A program made the position numbers and the translations under genes. Below, piece by piece: positions 1 to 6,129 of a stretch of 16,117 bases of DNA. Origin of the DNA: an uncultured Actinomycetes bacterium (GTDB lineage: Bacteria; Actinomycetota; Actinomycetes; Nanopelagicales; Nanopelagicaceae); assembly GCA_903898855.1 (NCBI GenBank), contig CAIUHB010000089.1, positions 1-16,117 on the forward strand, written 5' to 3'. How positions within the stretch are numbered: position 1 is the stretch's first letter; every line of letters starts with the position of its first letter. The notes under the pieces are model-generated. The model was given only the letters and a program-made list of their open reading frames with translations, was not told the origin of the DNA and ran no database searches.

Positions 1-3
1 GAC

Positions 4-411
4 ATGGAAGATTTTCTTGAGATTATCCGCAAGCGAGGCGCCGGCGCTCTCGGCGAGAAGATGGGCATTGAAGTTATCGAAGCCTCCCCACAACGACTAG
101 TAGCGACTATGCCAGTTGAGGGAAATACTCAACCTGTTGGCTTGTTACATGGTGGTGCAAGTGTGGTGCTCGCTGAATCGCTTGGTTCCATCGGAACCCA
201 GTTGCATGCGGGAATGGATCGCAGAATTGTCGGTGTAGATATCAATGCCACACATCATAAGTCGGCCACCTCGGGAATTGTCACCGGCGTAGCAACTGCG
301 CTTTCACTCGGCAAGACCTTATGCGTTTACGACATCGTGATAACTAATGAAGCTGGCGAGCGAACCTGCACCTCCAGAATCACTTGCATGATTCTGGCTA
401 AGCGCGACTAA
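4..411 (+). CDS. Hotdog-fold acyl-CoA thioesterase, MenI/YdiI (PaaI) type
   Basis: This 135-residue protein is a full-length single hotdog domain of the kind that hydrolyses acyl-CoA thioesters in the cytoplasm. The stretch QPVGLLHGGASVVLAES (residues 43-59) closely matches the E. coli MenI/YdiI active-site segment. It supplies the expected Gln43, His49 (in the HGG motif) and the Glu58 general base. MenI-type enzymes hydrolyse 1,4-dihydroxy-2-naphthoyl-CoA in menaquinone synthesis, but near relatives act on phenylacetyl- or benzoyl-type CoAs, so the substrate is not settled by sequence. The ATG lies three bases from the window edge, so no ribosome binding site can be seen and a slightly earlier start is possible; the length nevertheless fits a complete protein. 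It is convergent with livF, with only eight bases between the two stop codons, and is the only gene here on the plus strand. Confidence 0.88.
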   Translation: MEDFLEIIRKRGAGALGEKMGIEVIEASPQRLVATMPVEGNTQPVGLLHGGASVVLAESLGSIGTQLHAGMDRRIVGVDINATHHKSATSGIVTGVATALSLGKTLCVYDIVITNEAGERTCTSRITCMILAKRD

Positions 412-419
412 TTTTTTAT

Positions 420-1151
420 TTAGTGATGTCCCTTTTCAGCTCCGGTGCCTAGGTAGGCAGCACGTACAGCTGGATCGTTGAGCAGATCTGCAGCCTTCGC
501 TTCCTTAACAACGCTTCCGGTCTCCAAAACATAAGCACGATGCGCGCGCTGTAAAGCTTGTTGTGCATTCTGCTCCACCAACAAGATAGTTGTGCCCAAC
601 TTGTTGATTTCGGTAATGATGTTAAAGATATTTTGAATCATCATCGGGGCTAAGCCCATGGAAGGCTCATCGAGAAGAAGAAGCTTTGGGCGAGCCATTA
701 GCGCGCGACCAATTGCCAACATTTGCTGCTCGCCGCCAGAGAGGGTTCCACCAGCCTGCTTTGCGCGCTCCTTGAGACGTGGAAAGAGGTGATAAACCTT
801 CTCAAGGTCTTCGCTCATCTCCGATGCACGTTCTTTTCGGAAGTACTTACCGATTTCCAAGTTCTCGAGCACTGTCATTCCAGGAAAAATGCCGCGACCT
901 TCTGGTGATTGCGAAATTCCAATCTCTACTCGCTTATGGGCTGGCATCTTAGAAACATCTTCACCATCAAAGATGATGGAACCAGAGGTAACAGGACGAA
1001 GTCCAGAAATAGTCTTGAGCGTAGTTGTCTTACCGGCGCCGTTAGCGCCAATCAGAGTAACAATTTCACCTTGGTTAACAGTGACAGAGATGCCCTTAAT
1101 TGCTTCAATCTTGCCGTAGAAGACTCGTAGATCTTTAATTTCCAGATGCAT
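420..1151 (-). CDS. livF: Branched-chain amino acid ABC transporter ATP-binding protein LivF
   Basis: This 243-residue protein is one of the two nucleotide-binding subunits that drive branched-chain amino acid import by the Liv (HAAT family) transporter at the inner face of the membrane. Visible motifs are Walker A GANGAGKT (35-42), Q-loop Gln81, signature LSGGE (137-141) and Walker B LLLLDEP (157-163). The switch position reads VEQN (192-195), so the usual H-loop histidine is a glutamine; this is the normal LivF pattern and separates it from LivG, which has EHD. Length is typical. It is the last gene of the liv operon and overlaps the end of livG by 17 bases, which suggests translational coupling. 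Only eight bases separate its stop from the convergent thioesterase gene, and no strong terminator hairpin is visible there. Confidence 0.96.
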   Translation of the reverse strand: MHLEIKDLRVFYGKIEAIKGISVTVNQGEIVTLIGANGAGKTTTLKTISGLRPVTSGSIIFDGEDVSKMPAHKRVEIGISQSPEGRGIFPGMTVLENLEIGKYFRKERASEMSEDLEKVYHLFPRLKERAKQAGGTLSGGEQQMLAIGRALMARPKLLLLDEPSMGLAPMMIQNIFNIITEINKLGTTILLVEQNAQQALQRAHRAYVLETGSVVKEAKAADLLNDPAVRAAYLGTGAEKGHH

Positions 1152-1917
1152 CAGCGGGTGCTCCTAGGTAGGCCTCGATAACTTTTGGATCATTCTGAAC
1201 TTCAGTAGTTGTGCCATCCGCGATTTTTGATCCAAAATCTAGAACCGCAACACGATCGGAAATTCCCATAATGAGTGACATGTCATGTTCAATCAACAAA
1301 ACCGTGTACCCGGCATCTCTTATTTTTTTAATAAGTCCGGCTAGCTCAACCTTTTCAGCTGGATTAAACCCGGCAGCTGGCTCGTCAAGGAGAATCAACT
1401 GAGGCTCGGTTCCCATTGCTCGAGCAATCTCGAGCCGACGTTGGTCGCCATATGGGAGATTCTTGCCAAGTTGATCCGATCGATGGTCGATTCCCATGAA
1501 GGCCAAAAGCTCGTGTGCTCGAGCTTTGCTCGCCCTTTCTTCCCGGCGGGCGCGAGGTGTGCCAAACAAGGAACCCACTAGACCGGACTTTTTATGCACA
1601 TCTGAAGCAGTCAAGACATTCTCCAGAGCGGTCATATCGCCAAAAAGTCTCACGTTTTGAAATGTGCGAGCTATTCCTGATTTAGTGATCTTGTTGCGCT
1701 TCTTTCCGACGACACTTTCGCCTTTAAAAAGAATCTCGCCACTTGTAGGCGTGTAAACACCTGTAACTACGTTGAAGACGGTTGTCTTGCCGGCACCATT
1801 TGGGCCGATAAGAGCGAGAATTTCACCCTTATTGATATGCAAATTAAGATTGTTAATAGCGGTGACGCCACCAAACTTCATCACTACATCTTTAAGTTCG
1901 AGGAGTTTTTCACTCAT
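1135..1917 (-). CDS. livG: Branched-chain amino acid ABC transporter ATP-binding protein LivG
   Basis: This 260-residue protein is the second ATPase of the Liv importer, acting as a heterodimer partner of LivF beneath LivH/LivM. It has Walker A GPNGAGKT (38-45), the LivG-type ARTFQNVRLF segment containing the Q-loop, a degenerate signature PYGDQRRLEIARA in place of LSGGQ, Walker B LILLDEP, and the H-loop in LLIEHDMS. The poor signature is normal for LivG, where this region reads roughly xYGxQRRLE. The ATG shares one base with the livM stop codon (TAATG), a classic coupled junction, and the 3' end runs 17 bases into livF. Confidence 0.96.
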   Translation of the reverse strand: MSEKLLELKDVVMKFGGVTAINNLNLHINKGEILALIGPNGAGKTTVFNVVTGVYTPTSGEILFKGESVVGKKRNKITKSGIARTFQNVRLFGDMTALENVLTASDVHKKSGLVGSLFGTPRARREERASKARAHELLAFMGIDHRSDQLGKNLPYGDQRRLEIARAMGTEPQLILLDEPAAGFNPAEKVELAGLIKKIRDAGYTVLLIEHDMSLIMGISDRVAVLDFGSKIADGTTTEVQNDPKVIEAYLGAPADASGN

Positions 1918-2963
1918 TACATTGACTCCTTCTTCGCTGAAATCTTCTCTCGCTTCTTTCGAGGTAGTAATCCATCGGGTCGAACATTCATAATAATTAC
2001 TAAAGCTAGCCCGAAAACCAGTTGTCGAGCGTTTGAAATAAATCTAATTCGCTCTGGTAAATAGGCAAGGATCGTAGCGCCAAGAATCACTCCCCAAATA
2101 TTTCCCATTCCGCCGAAAACTACACATGAGAGAATCAATACGGAGATATTGAAAGTGAACATATCTGGAGCGACGAAAGCAGACTTTGCTGCAAATATAA
2201 CACCTGCAGCTCCACCAATTGCCGCTCCAATACTGAAAGACCAAATCTTGTAACGAAGAACAGGCACTCCCATCAGCATGGCTACATCTTCATCCTGACG
2301 AATAGCCTCCCAAGCGCGACCGGGTCGACGTGCAGAAAATCGACGAATCATCCAAATTACGAGGAGAATCATCACTAGGACAATCCAAAAGTAAGCTTGC
2401 AGGTTCTGCAAATTAAATTTTTGACCAAATATTGCCGGCGGGTTTGGCACATTTCCAATTCCGTTTGGTCCGCCTGTGCTGGGAACGTTGATTGCAACTA
2501 TTCGAACAATTTCACCAAATCCAAGTGTCACAATGGCCAGGTAATCTCCACGAAGGCGCAGAGTTGGCAGACCCAATAGAACACCCGAGATCATTGCGAG
2601 GCCCATACCGATGGGGAGAATCTCCCAGATATTTAAATGAGTACGCGTTCCTAGAATCGCGGCAGCATAAGCGCCGATAGCGAAAAACGCTACATAACCC
2701 AAATCCAGCAATCCACTTTTGCCAACAACGATATTGAGACCAAGAGCCATCAGCACATACATTCCGACTGGATAAACCAATACAGCTTGATATGAGGCAA
2801 CTGGAGTGTTCAGGATATTAGTGAAAGAAAAATTTCCTGCATACGGAAGCAATACGGCTAAACCTACAATTACAAAGACAAAAGCGGTGCGTTGTGGGCG
2901 GCTCATCCTCTCCCAGAGTTCTGCGCCTTTGTCACGTAAATTAATATTCTTAAGTGTCGACAT
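1917..2963 (-). CDS. livM: Branched-chain amino acid ABC transporter permease LivM
   Basis: This 348-residue multi-spanning permease forms the translocation path together with LivH. It has a short cytoplasmic N-terminus (about 25 residues), then hydrophobic segments through the protein. It contains the family-typical MALGLNIVVGKSGLLDLGY (about 72-90), GDYLAIVTLGFGEI and the C-terminal cytoplasmic coupling region with GRAWEAIRQDEDVAMLMG, the EAA-like loop that contacts the ATPases. The C-terminus is basic (RKKREKISAKKES). The ATG follows the livH stop after three bases, with an AAGG ribosome binding site inside the livH end. Length is usual for LivM proteins that lack the extended E. coli N-terminus. 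Confidence 0.95.
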   Translation of the reverse strand: MSTLKNINLRDKGAELWERMSRPQRTAFVFVIVGLAVLLPYAGNFSFTNILNTPVASYQAVLVYPVGMYVLMALGLNIVVGKSGLLDLGYVAFFAIGAYAAAILGTRTHLNIWEILPIGMGLAMISGVLLGLPTLRLRGDYLAIVTLGFGEIVRIVAINVPSTGGPNGIGNVPNPPAIFGQKFNLQNLQAYFWIVLVMILLVIWMIRRFSARRPGRAWEAIRQDEDVAMLMGVPVLRYKIWSFSIGAAIGGAAGVIFAAKSAFVAPDMFTFNISVLILSCVVFGGMGNIWGVILGATILAYLPERIRFISNARQLVFGLALVIIMNVRPDGLLPRKKREKISAKKESM

Positions 2964-2966
2964 GAA

Positions 2967-3920
2967 TTACACCCTTGATTGTTGGATTGCTTCGCCAAAT
3001 AAACCATTTGGCCGGAAAAGAAGAACTAGGACGAGTACAACGAAAACCGAGACCGCCTGCCATTCGGCGCCAAAGATTGCAGAGGCAAACACTTCGATCA
3101 AGCCCAAAGTGATTCCTCCGAAGAAGGCGCCTCTAAGATTTCCAATTCCCCCAAGTACTGCGGCTGTAAACGCAGCTAAGCCAAGATTAAAACCAATGTT
3201 GAAAGTGGTGTTTTCAAAAACTAGGACATAGAGAAATGCCGCGGCGCCAGTCATTAGTCCGCCAATAAAAAAAGTTGCTGAAATTACTCTATTCAGATTG
3301 ATGCCCATCAATCTCGAGGTATCTTCGCTCATCGATACCGCGCGAATAGCCTTTCCAAGAAGTGTTTTGTTGACAAAAAGATCTACGGCAAAGAATAAGA
3401 GCCCCGCAAATACAATTGTAATAATCGTATCAATTCGAAAACCTACACTCCCTAAGTGGAAGACGAAAAATTTCGTGAGCAGGCGAGGATTGGCTAATGG
3501 TCGAGATTGGGTCAGGATTCGAACGCCTTCTGATAGCACAATTGATGTGCCGATTGCCGAGATTAAAGAAGCTAATCGATTTGTTCCCTTGGCCCGAAGT
3601 CGCCGGTAAGCAACGAGTTCTACTATCACAGCCGTTACACCCGACATTAACATCGCTGCCAGAAGACAGGCGCCTAGCGTGTAAAAGAGTTTAAAACCAT
3701 GGATCGTGTCCGAAGAATCGTTGTAACCAAAAAAGGTTCTAGACACAATAACCGAAGCAAAAGTGCCGACCATAAAAATTTCAGAATTGGCAAAGTTGAT
3801 TAGGCGAAGTACGCCGTAAACCATCGTATATCCGAGAGAAATAAGTACGTAGATAAAACCAATAGCTACGCCCGCAAGGAGCAAGGACCAGAACTGGCTG
3901 GTCACTACAGAGAAATTCAT
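2967..3920 (-). CDS. livH: Branched-chain amino acid ABC transporter permease LivH
   Basis: This roughly 317-residue permease is the partner of LivM. It shows the LivH hallmarks: YVLISLGYTMVYGVLRLINF near the N-terminus, a central GKAIRAVSMSEDTSRLMGI coupling loop, and AAVLGGIGNLRGAFFGG near the C-terminus. Around eight hydrophobic segments are visible. I prefer the ATG at 3920. An in-frame GTG at 3929 would add three residues and change the first residue, but neither start has a strong ribosome binding site (the best is GTGGG just ahead of the ATG). The gene follows livK after about 107 bases that hold a strong hairpin, so its expression is probably partly uncoupled from livK. Three bases separate it from livM. 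Confidence 0.94.
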   Translation of the reverse strand: MNFSVVTSQFWSLLLAGVAIGFIYVLISLGYTMVYGVLRLINFANSEIFMVGTFASVIVSRTFFGYNDSSDTIHGFKLFYTLGACLLAAMLMSGVTAVIVELVAYRRLRAKGTNRLASLISAIGTSIVLSEGVRILTQSRPLANPRLLTKFFVFHLGSVGFRIDTIITIVFAGLLFFAVDLFVNKTLLGKAIRAVSMSEDTSRLMGINLNRVISATFFIGGLMTGAAAFLYVLVFENTTFNIGFNLGLAAFTAAVLGGIGNLRGAFFGGITLGLIEVFASAIFGAEWQAVSVFVVLVLVLLFRPNGLFGEAIQQSRV

Positions 3921-3955
3921 CGGACCCACTTCTAAATCAAGGATTGAGGTTAGAA

Positions 3956-3985
3956 GATACCCCGGTGTTTTAATTCCGGGGTATC
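3956..3985 (-). terminator. Perfect 10-bp hairpin between livK and livH
   Basis: The segment GATACCCCGG (3956-3965) and its exact reverse complement CCGGGGTATC (3976-3985) enclose a 10-base AT-rich loop. It lies 43 bases past the livK stop and ahead of livH, in the direction of leftward transcription. No uninterrupted U-run follows, so it is probably not a complete intrinsic terminator. A hairpin after a binding-protein gene typically protects the 3' end of that message or lets only part of transcription through, which raises binding protein over permease. The structure is seen in the sequence; the role is inferred. Confidence 0.7.
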
Positions 3986-4027
3986 GGTTTACTTATATTT
4001 ATGCTTGTTTACAAAGCTCCGTAAGAA

Positions 4028-5203
4028 TTACTTAACAGCGCCGTTGTAGACGATCTTTCCACCCTTGATAACGAAATCGCCAATTGGTGCTCCACCGGTG
4101 ATTTCACCGTAACGTGTGAAGACAATCTTTGATCCGTCAGCTCCGGTGAAGGTGCCAGTCGCGATGCACTTCTGAATGCCTGGGCGAGTTACATTGCCCT
4201 TCTTGATGCAATCGAGGAATACATTCGCTGCATTGAAGCTCTCAGTCACGTATGTGTGACCGGCTGGGCTCTTGAGGCCTGTTGCCTTGGTGAAGGCTGT
4301 AAGCATCGCAGGGGTTGCAGCTAGTTCGAATGGAAGCGAAGGAGCAGTAATGCGAGTTCCTTCTGCAGCATCTTTACCAGCAGCTGGGATGAAATCACTT
4401 GAAAGTGTTCCATCGCCTGATGCGAAGATGCCTGTATATCCATTGTCACGGAATGACTTGATAAGTGCGCCAGCATCCGAGTAGTAGCCAGCGTAGATAA
4501 CTACGTTAGCTCCAGAAGCCTTCAACTTATCCTTAGCGCCAGTCGCTGTTGCAGCTGTTCCCTTTGTAATTGAATCTGAGCCAACCTTAGTTAGGCCCTT
4601 CTTCTTGATGTATGCATTTACAAGTGCAGCTAGACCGTCAACATCGTTGCCGTAACCTGACTTATCATCAATGACGTAGATCTTTGGTGATGCGACACCT
4701 TGAATTGCCAATCGAACGAGCGCTGGACCTTGAAGATCATCAGTAGCAAGTACGCGGTGGAAGAATGGGAATCCATTCTTAGCAGACTTTGGGTCTGTAA
4801 GAGTTGGGTTGGTAGCAGATGGTGAAACCATTGGAATACCAGCTGGCTTGTATGAAGGGAATGAAGCAACAGAAGCTCCTGAGAAGGCTGGTCCGACGAT
4901 GCCTACTACAGATTTATCTGCTGCAACTCCTGGAGCAACAATTCCTGCTCCTGAAGCTCCGCCTTGATCATCGGCAGACTTTAGAGTGACCTTAACTGCC
5001 GGATTTGAATCGTTGTACATCTGAATTGCAGTTTGTACGCCAAGGTATTCATCTTGACCAGTTTGGCCATCTGAGCCTGTAAGAGGACCCTGGTAATAAA
5101 GAGTTACTGACTTTGTAGAAGCTTGAGCATTGGTAACAACGGCGCCTAAAGCCAACGCAGATGCAGCCACAACGCCAAGAACGCGCTTTGTGTTCTTATT
5201 CAT
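4028..5203 (-). CDS. livK: Branched-chain amino acid ABC transporter substrate-binding protein LivK
   Basis: This 391-residue extracytoplasmic solute receptor (periplasmic-binding-protein type I, Peripla_BP_6 family) captures the amino acid and delivers it to LivHM. The N-terminus MNKNTKRVLG is basic, followed by a hydrophobic core (about 9-22) and a type I cleavage site near NAQAS (about 25-29). There is no cysteine in this region, so it is not an obvious lipoprotein. The mature part begins SVTLYYQGPLTGSDGQTGQD, the usual family opening, and contains GIVGPAFSGASVASFP and FASGDGTLSSDF segments. Leu/Ile/Val is the default ligand guess; other amino acids, amides or urea are possible for this family. 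The ATG has a strong AGGAAGG site five bases upstream. It is first in the liv operon, with a putative promoter and hairpins in front. Confidence 0.94.
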   Translation of the reverse strand: MNKNTKRVLGVVAASALALGAVVTNAQASTKSVTLYYQGPLTGSDGQTGQDEYLGVQTAIQMYNDSNPAVKVTLKSADDQGGASGAGIVAPGVAADKSVVGIVGPAFSGASVASFPSYKPAGIPMVSPSATNPTLTDPKSAKNGFPFFHRVLATDDLQGPALVRLAIQGVASPKIYVIDDKSGYGNDVDGLAALVNAYIKKKGLTKVGSDSITKGTAATATGAKDKLKASGANVVIYAGYYSDAGALIKSFRDNGYTGIFASGDGTLSSDFIPAAGKDAAEGTRITAPSLPFELAATPAMLTAFTKATGLKSPAGHTYVTESFNAANVFLDCIKKGNVTRPGIQKCIATGTFTGADGSKIVFTRYGEITGGAPIGDFVIKGGKIVYNGAVK

Positions 5204-5227
5204 GTAGACCTTCCTGATTGTTTACCA

Positions 5228-5270
5228 CTGGCTTATGAGCCAGCGGGTATTGCCTGTATCCCGGGACAGG
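5228..5270 (-). promoter_or_regulatory. Two tandem small hairpins in the livK 5' untranslated region
   Basis: Reading in the direction of livK, the first hairpin pairs CCTGT with ACAGG (5270-5253, 8-base loop). The second pairs CTGGCT with AGCCAG (5243-5228, 4-base loop). They sit between the predicted transcription start (about 5275) and the ribosome binding site (about 5209-5215), which they leave unpaired. They may stabilise the 5' end of the message or form a regulatory leader. No known riboswitch fold was recognised. Confidence 0.4.
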
Positions 5271-5281
5271 GAAGCGCTAAG

Positions 5282-5309
5282 AATATAGGTGAATTCAAGG
5301 TGAACTCAA
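5282..5309 (-). promoter_or_regulatory. livK: Putative livK promoter with internal direct repeat
   Basis: On the minus strand a TTGAGT hexamer (5309-5304) and a TATATT hexamer (5287-5282) are separated by 16 bases, a fair match to a housekeeping sigma promoter. The spacer and the -35 region hold a nearly perfect 9-base direct repeat, GAGTTCACC and GAATTCACC, with an 11-base period. Repeats one helical turn apart that overlap a promoter resemble an operator. Transcription would start near 5275 and give a leader of about 70 bases. Confidence 0.45.
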
Positions 5310-5401
5310 ACAAAACGAGGGCTAAATAGCGATATTAACCCGATTGTTACATTCGCAAACTCGCTCCCCCAGCTAACAGGGGCTACCTGCAAATGGTTGG
5401 C

Positions 5402-5989
5402 TTATTTCTCCGGTACCGAGTCGGGCGAGATGACCGCTTGGGCGACTTCCTTCATGGAGATTCGACGATCCATAGCGGCGCGTTGAATCCAGCTAAATGC
5501 TTGTGGCTCGGTGAGGGCAAGGGCTTGCATCAAGATTCCCTTAGCTCGATCAATAATTTTTCGCGTTTCAAGGCGTTCGTGTAAATCTGCGACTTCACCT
5601 TGGAGCGCCTTAAGTTGGGTATGTCGGCTAATCGCAATCTCAATGGCTGGAACTAAATCCGAAATAGAGAATGGCTTTACAACATATGCCATCGCTCCGG
5701 CATCACGCGCACGTTCAACAAGTTCGCGTTGGCTAAAGGCGGTCAACATCAACACCGGTGCAATATCAATAATTGAGGCAGCGGCGGTGATGCCATCCAT
5801 CTCCGGCATCTTTACATCCAAGATTGCTAGATCTGGGAGAAACTCTTTTGCTAGCGCAACCGCTTCGACTCCATTTGTCGCTTGCGCAACTACTTCATAT
5901 CCAGCTTCAGTCAGCATTTCGACCAAGTCAAGGCGAATGATCGCCTCATCTTCAGCGACGAGAATGCGCGGCTTGGTCGTAGTGCTCAT
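5402..5989 (-). CDS. pdtaR: ANTAR-domain response regulator (PdtaR type)
   Basis: This 195-residue protein has a receiver domain (about 7-122) and a C-terminal ANTAR RNA-binding domain (about 127-188), the layout of mycobacterial PdtaR (Rv1626). The receiver shows acidic residues in VAEDEA (11-16), phosphoacceptor Asp58 in LDVKMP, Thr83 and Lys105 in VVKPF. The ANTAR part carries ETRKIIDRAKGILM and ends with the usual three-helix bundle. The family is phosphorylated by PdtaS-type kinases and acts as an antiterminator or RNA binder; no kinase gene is present here. The conserved domain begins within ten residues of the ATG and no other start codon fits. That ATG lies one base after the tRNA 3' end, so the gene has no leader of its own. 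The only purine-rich site (GAGG) is three bases upstream, inside the tRNA acceptor strand. Confidence 0.93.
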   Translation of the reverse strand: MSTTTKPRILVAEDEAIIRLDLVEMLTEAGYEVVAQATNGVEAVALAKEFLPDLAILDVKMPEMDGITAAASIIDIAPVLMLTAFSQRELVERARDAGAMAYVVKPFSISDLVPAIEIAISRHTQLKALQGEVADLHERLETRKIIDRAKGILMQALALTEPQAFSWIQRAAMDRRISMKEVAQAVISPDSVPEK

Positions 5990-5990
5990 G

Positions 5991-6063
5991 TGCCTCGAGT
6001 CGGATTTGAACCGACACTGTGCGGATTTTGAGTCCGCCCTCTCTACCGTTGGAGTACCGAGGC
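5991..6063 (-). tRNA. tRNA-Leu (anticodon CAA) with short variable loop
   Basis: The 73-base cloverleaf reads from 6063 down to 5991. The acceptor stem is GCCTCGG with TCGAGGC (last pair G-U), and the discriminator is A73. The anticodon stem GCGGA/TCCGC holds the loop CTCAAAA, giving anticodon CAA, which reads the leucine codon UUG. The T arm is GTCGG/CCGAC with loop TTCAAAT. The D arm is weak, with three pairs from CTC/GAG. CCA is not encoded. The variable region is only five bases (ACAGT), as in class I tRNAs; leucine tRNAs in bacteria normally have a long variable arm. A73 and a possible A15-U48 Levitt pair are consistent with leucine identity. The tRNA call is solid; the amino acid is inferred from the anticodon. 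Confidence 0.88.
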
Positions 6064-6072
6064 GTGCGCCAA

Positions 6073-6078
6073 ATTATA
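6073..6078 (-). promoter_or_regulatory. Consensus -10 element for the tRNA and ANTAR regulator
   Basis: The minus strand has a perfect TATAAT at 6078-6073, nine bases upstream of the tRNA 5' end. This places the transcription start about three bases before the mature tRNA. The -35 match is weak (TTAGCT, 16 bases upstream). The tRNA and the regulator directly behind it would be made as one transcript from this promoter, independent of pyk. Confidence 0.55.
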
Positions 6079-6097
6079 GGCGTATTTTAAGCGGAGC

Positions 6098-6112
6098 TAA
6101 TCCCGTGGATTA
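6098..6112 (-). terminator. Small hairpin downstream of pyk
   Basis: The segments TAATCC and GGATTA pair over six bases around a three-base loop, 18 bases past the pyk stop codon and ahead of the tRNA promoter. It is not followed by a U-run, so it is at best a weak or factor-assisted terminator separating pyk from the tRNA unit. Confidence 0.3.
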
Positions 6113-6129
6113 TTTGCGGCTATTTACGA

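Noticed and set aside
5228..5270. livK leader hairpins as a tandem-hexaloop target of the ANTAR protein
   Set aside because: ANTAR targets are paired hairpins with hexanucleotide loops that have A and G at fixed positions. These loops are four and eight bases long, and opening the closing pair of the first gives a loop without the needed A and G.
5360..5385. CCCCC / GGGG pairing downstream of the ANTAR regulator as a terminator
   Set aside because: Only four reliable pairs and no U-run; too weak to call.
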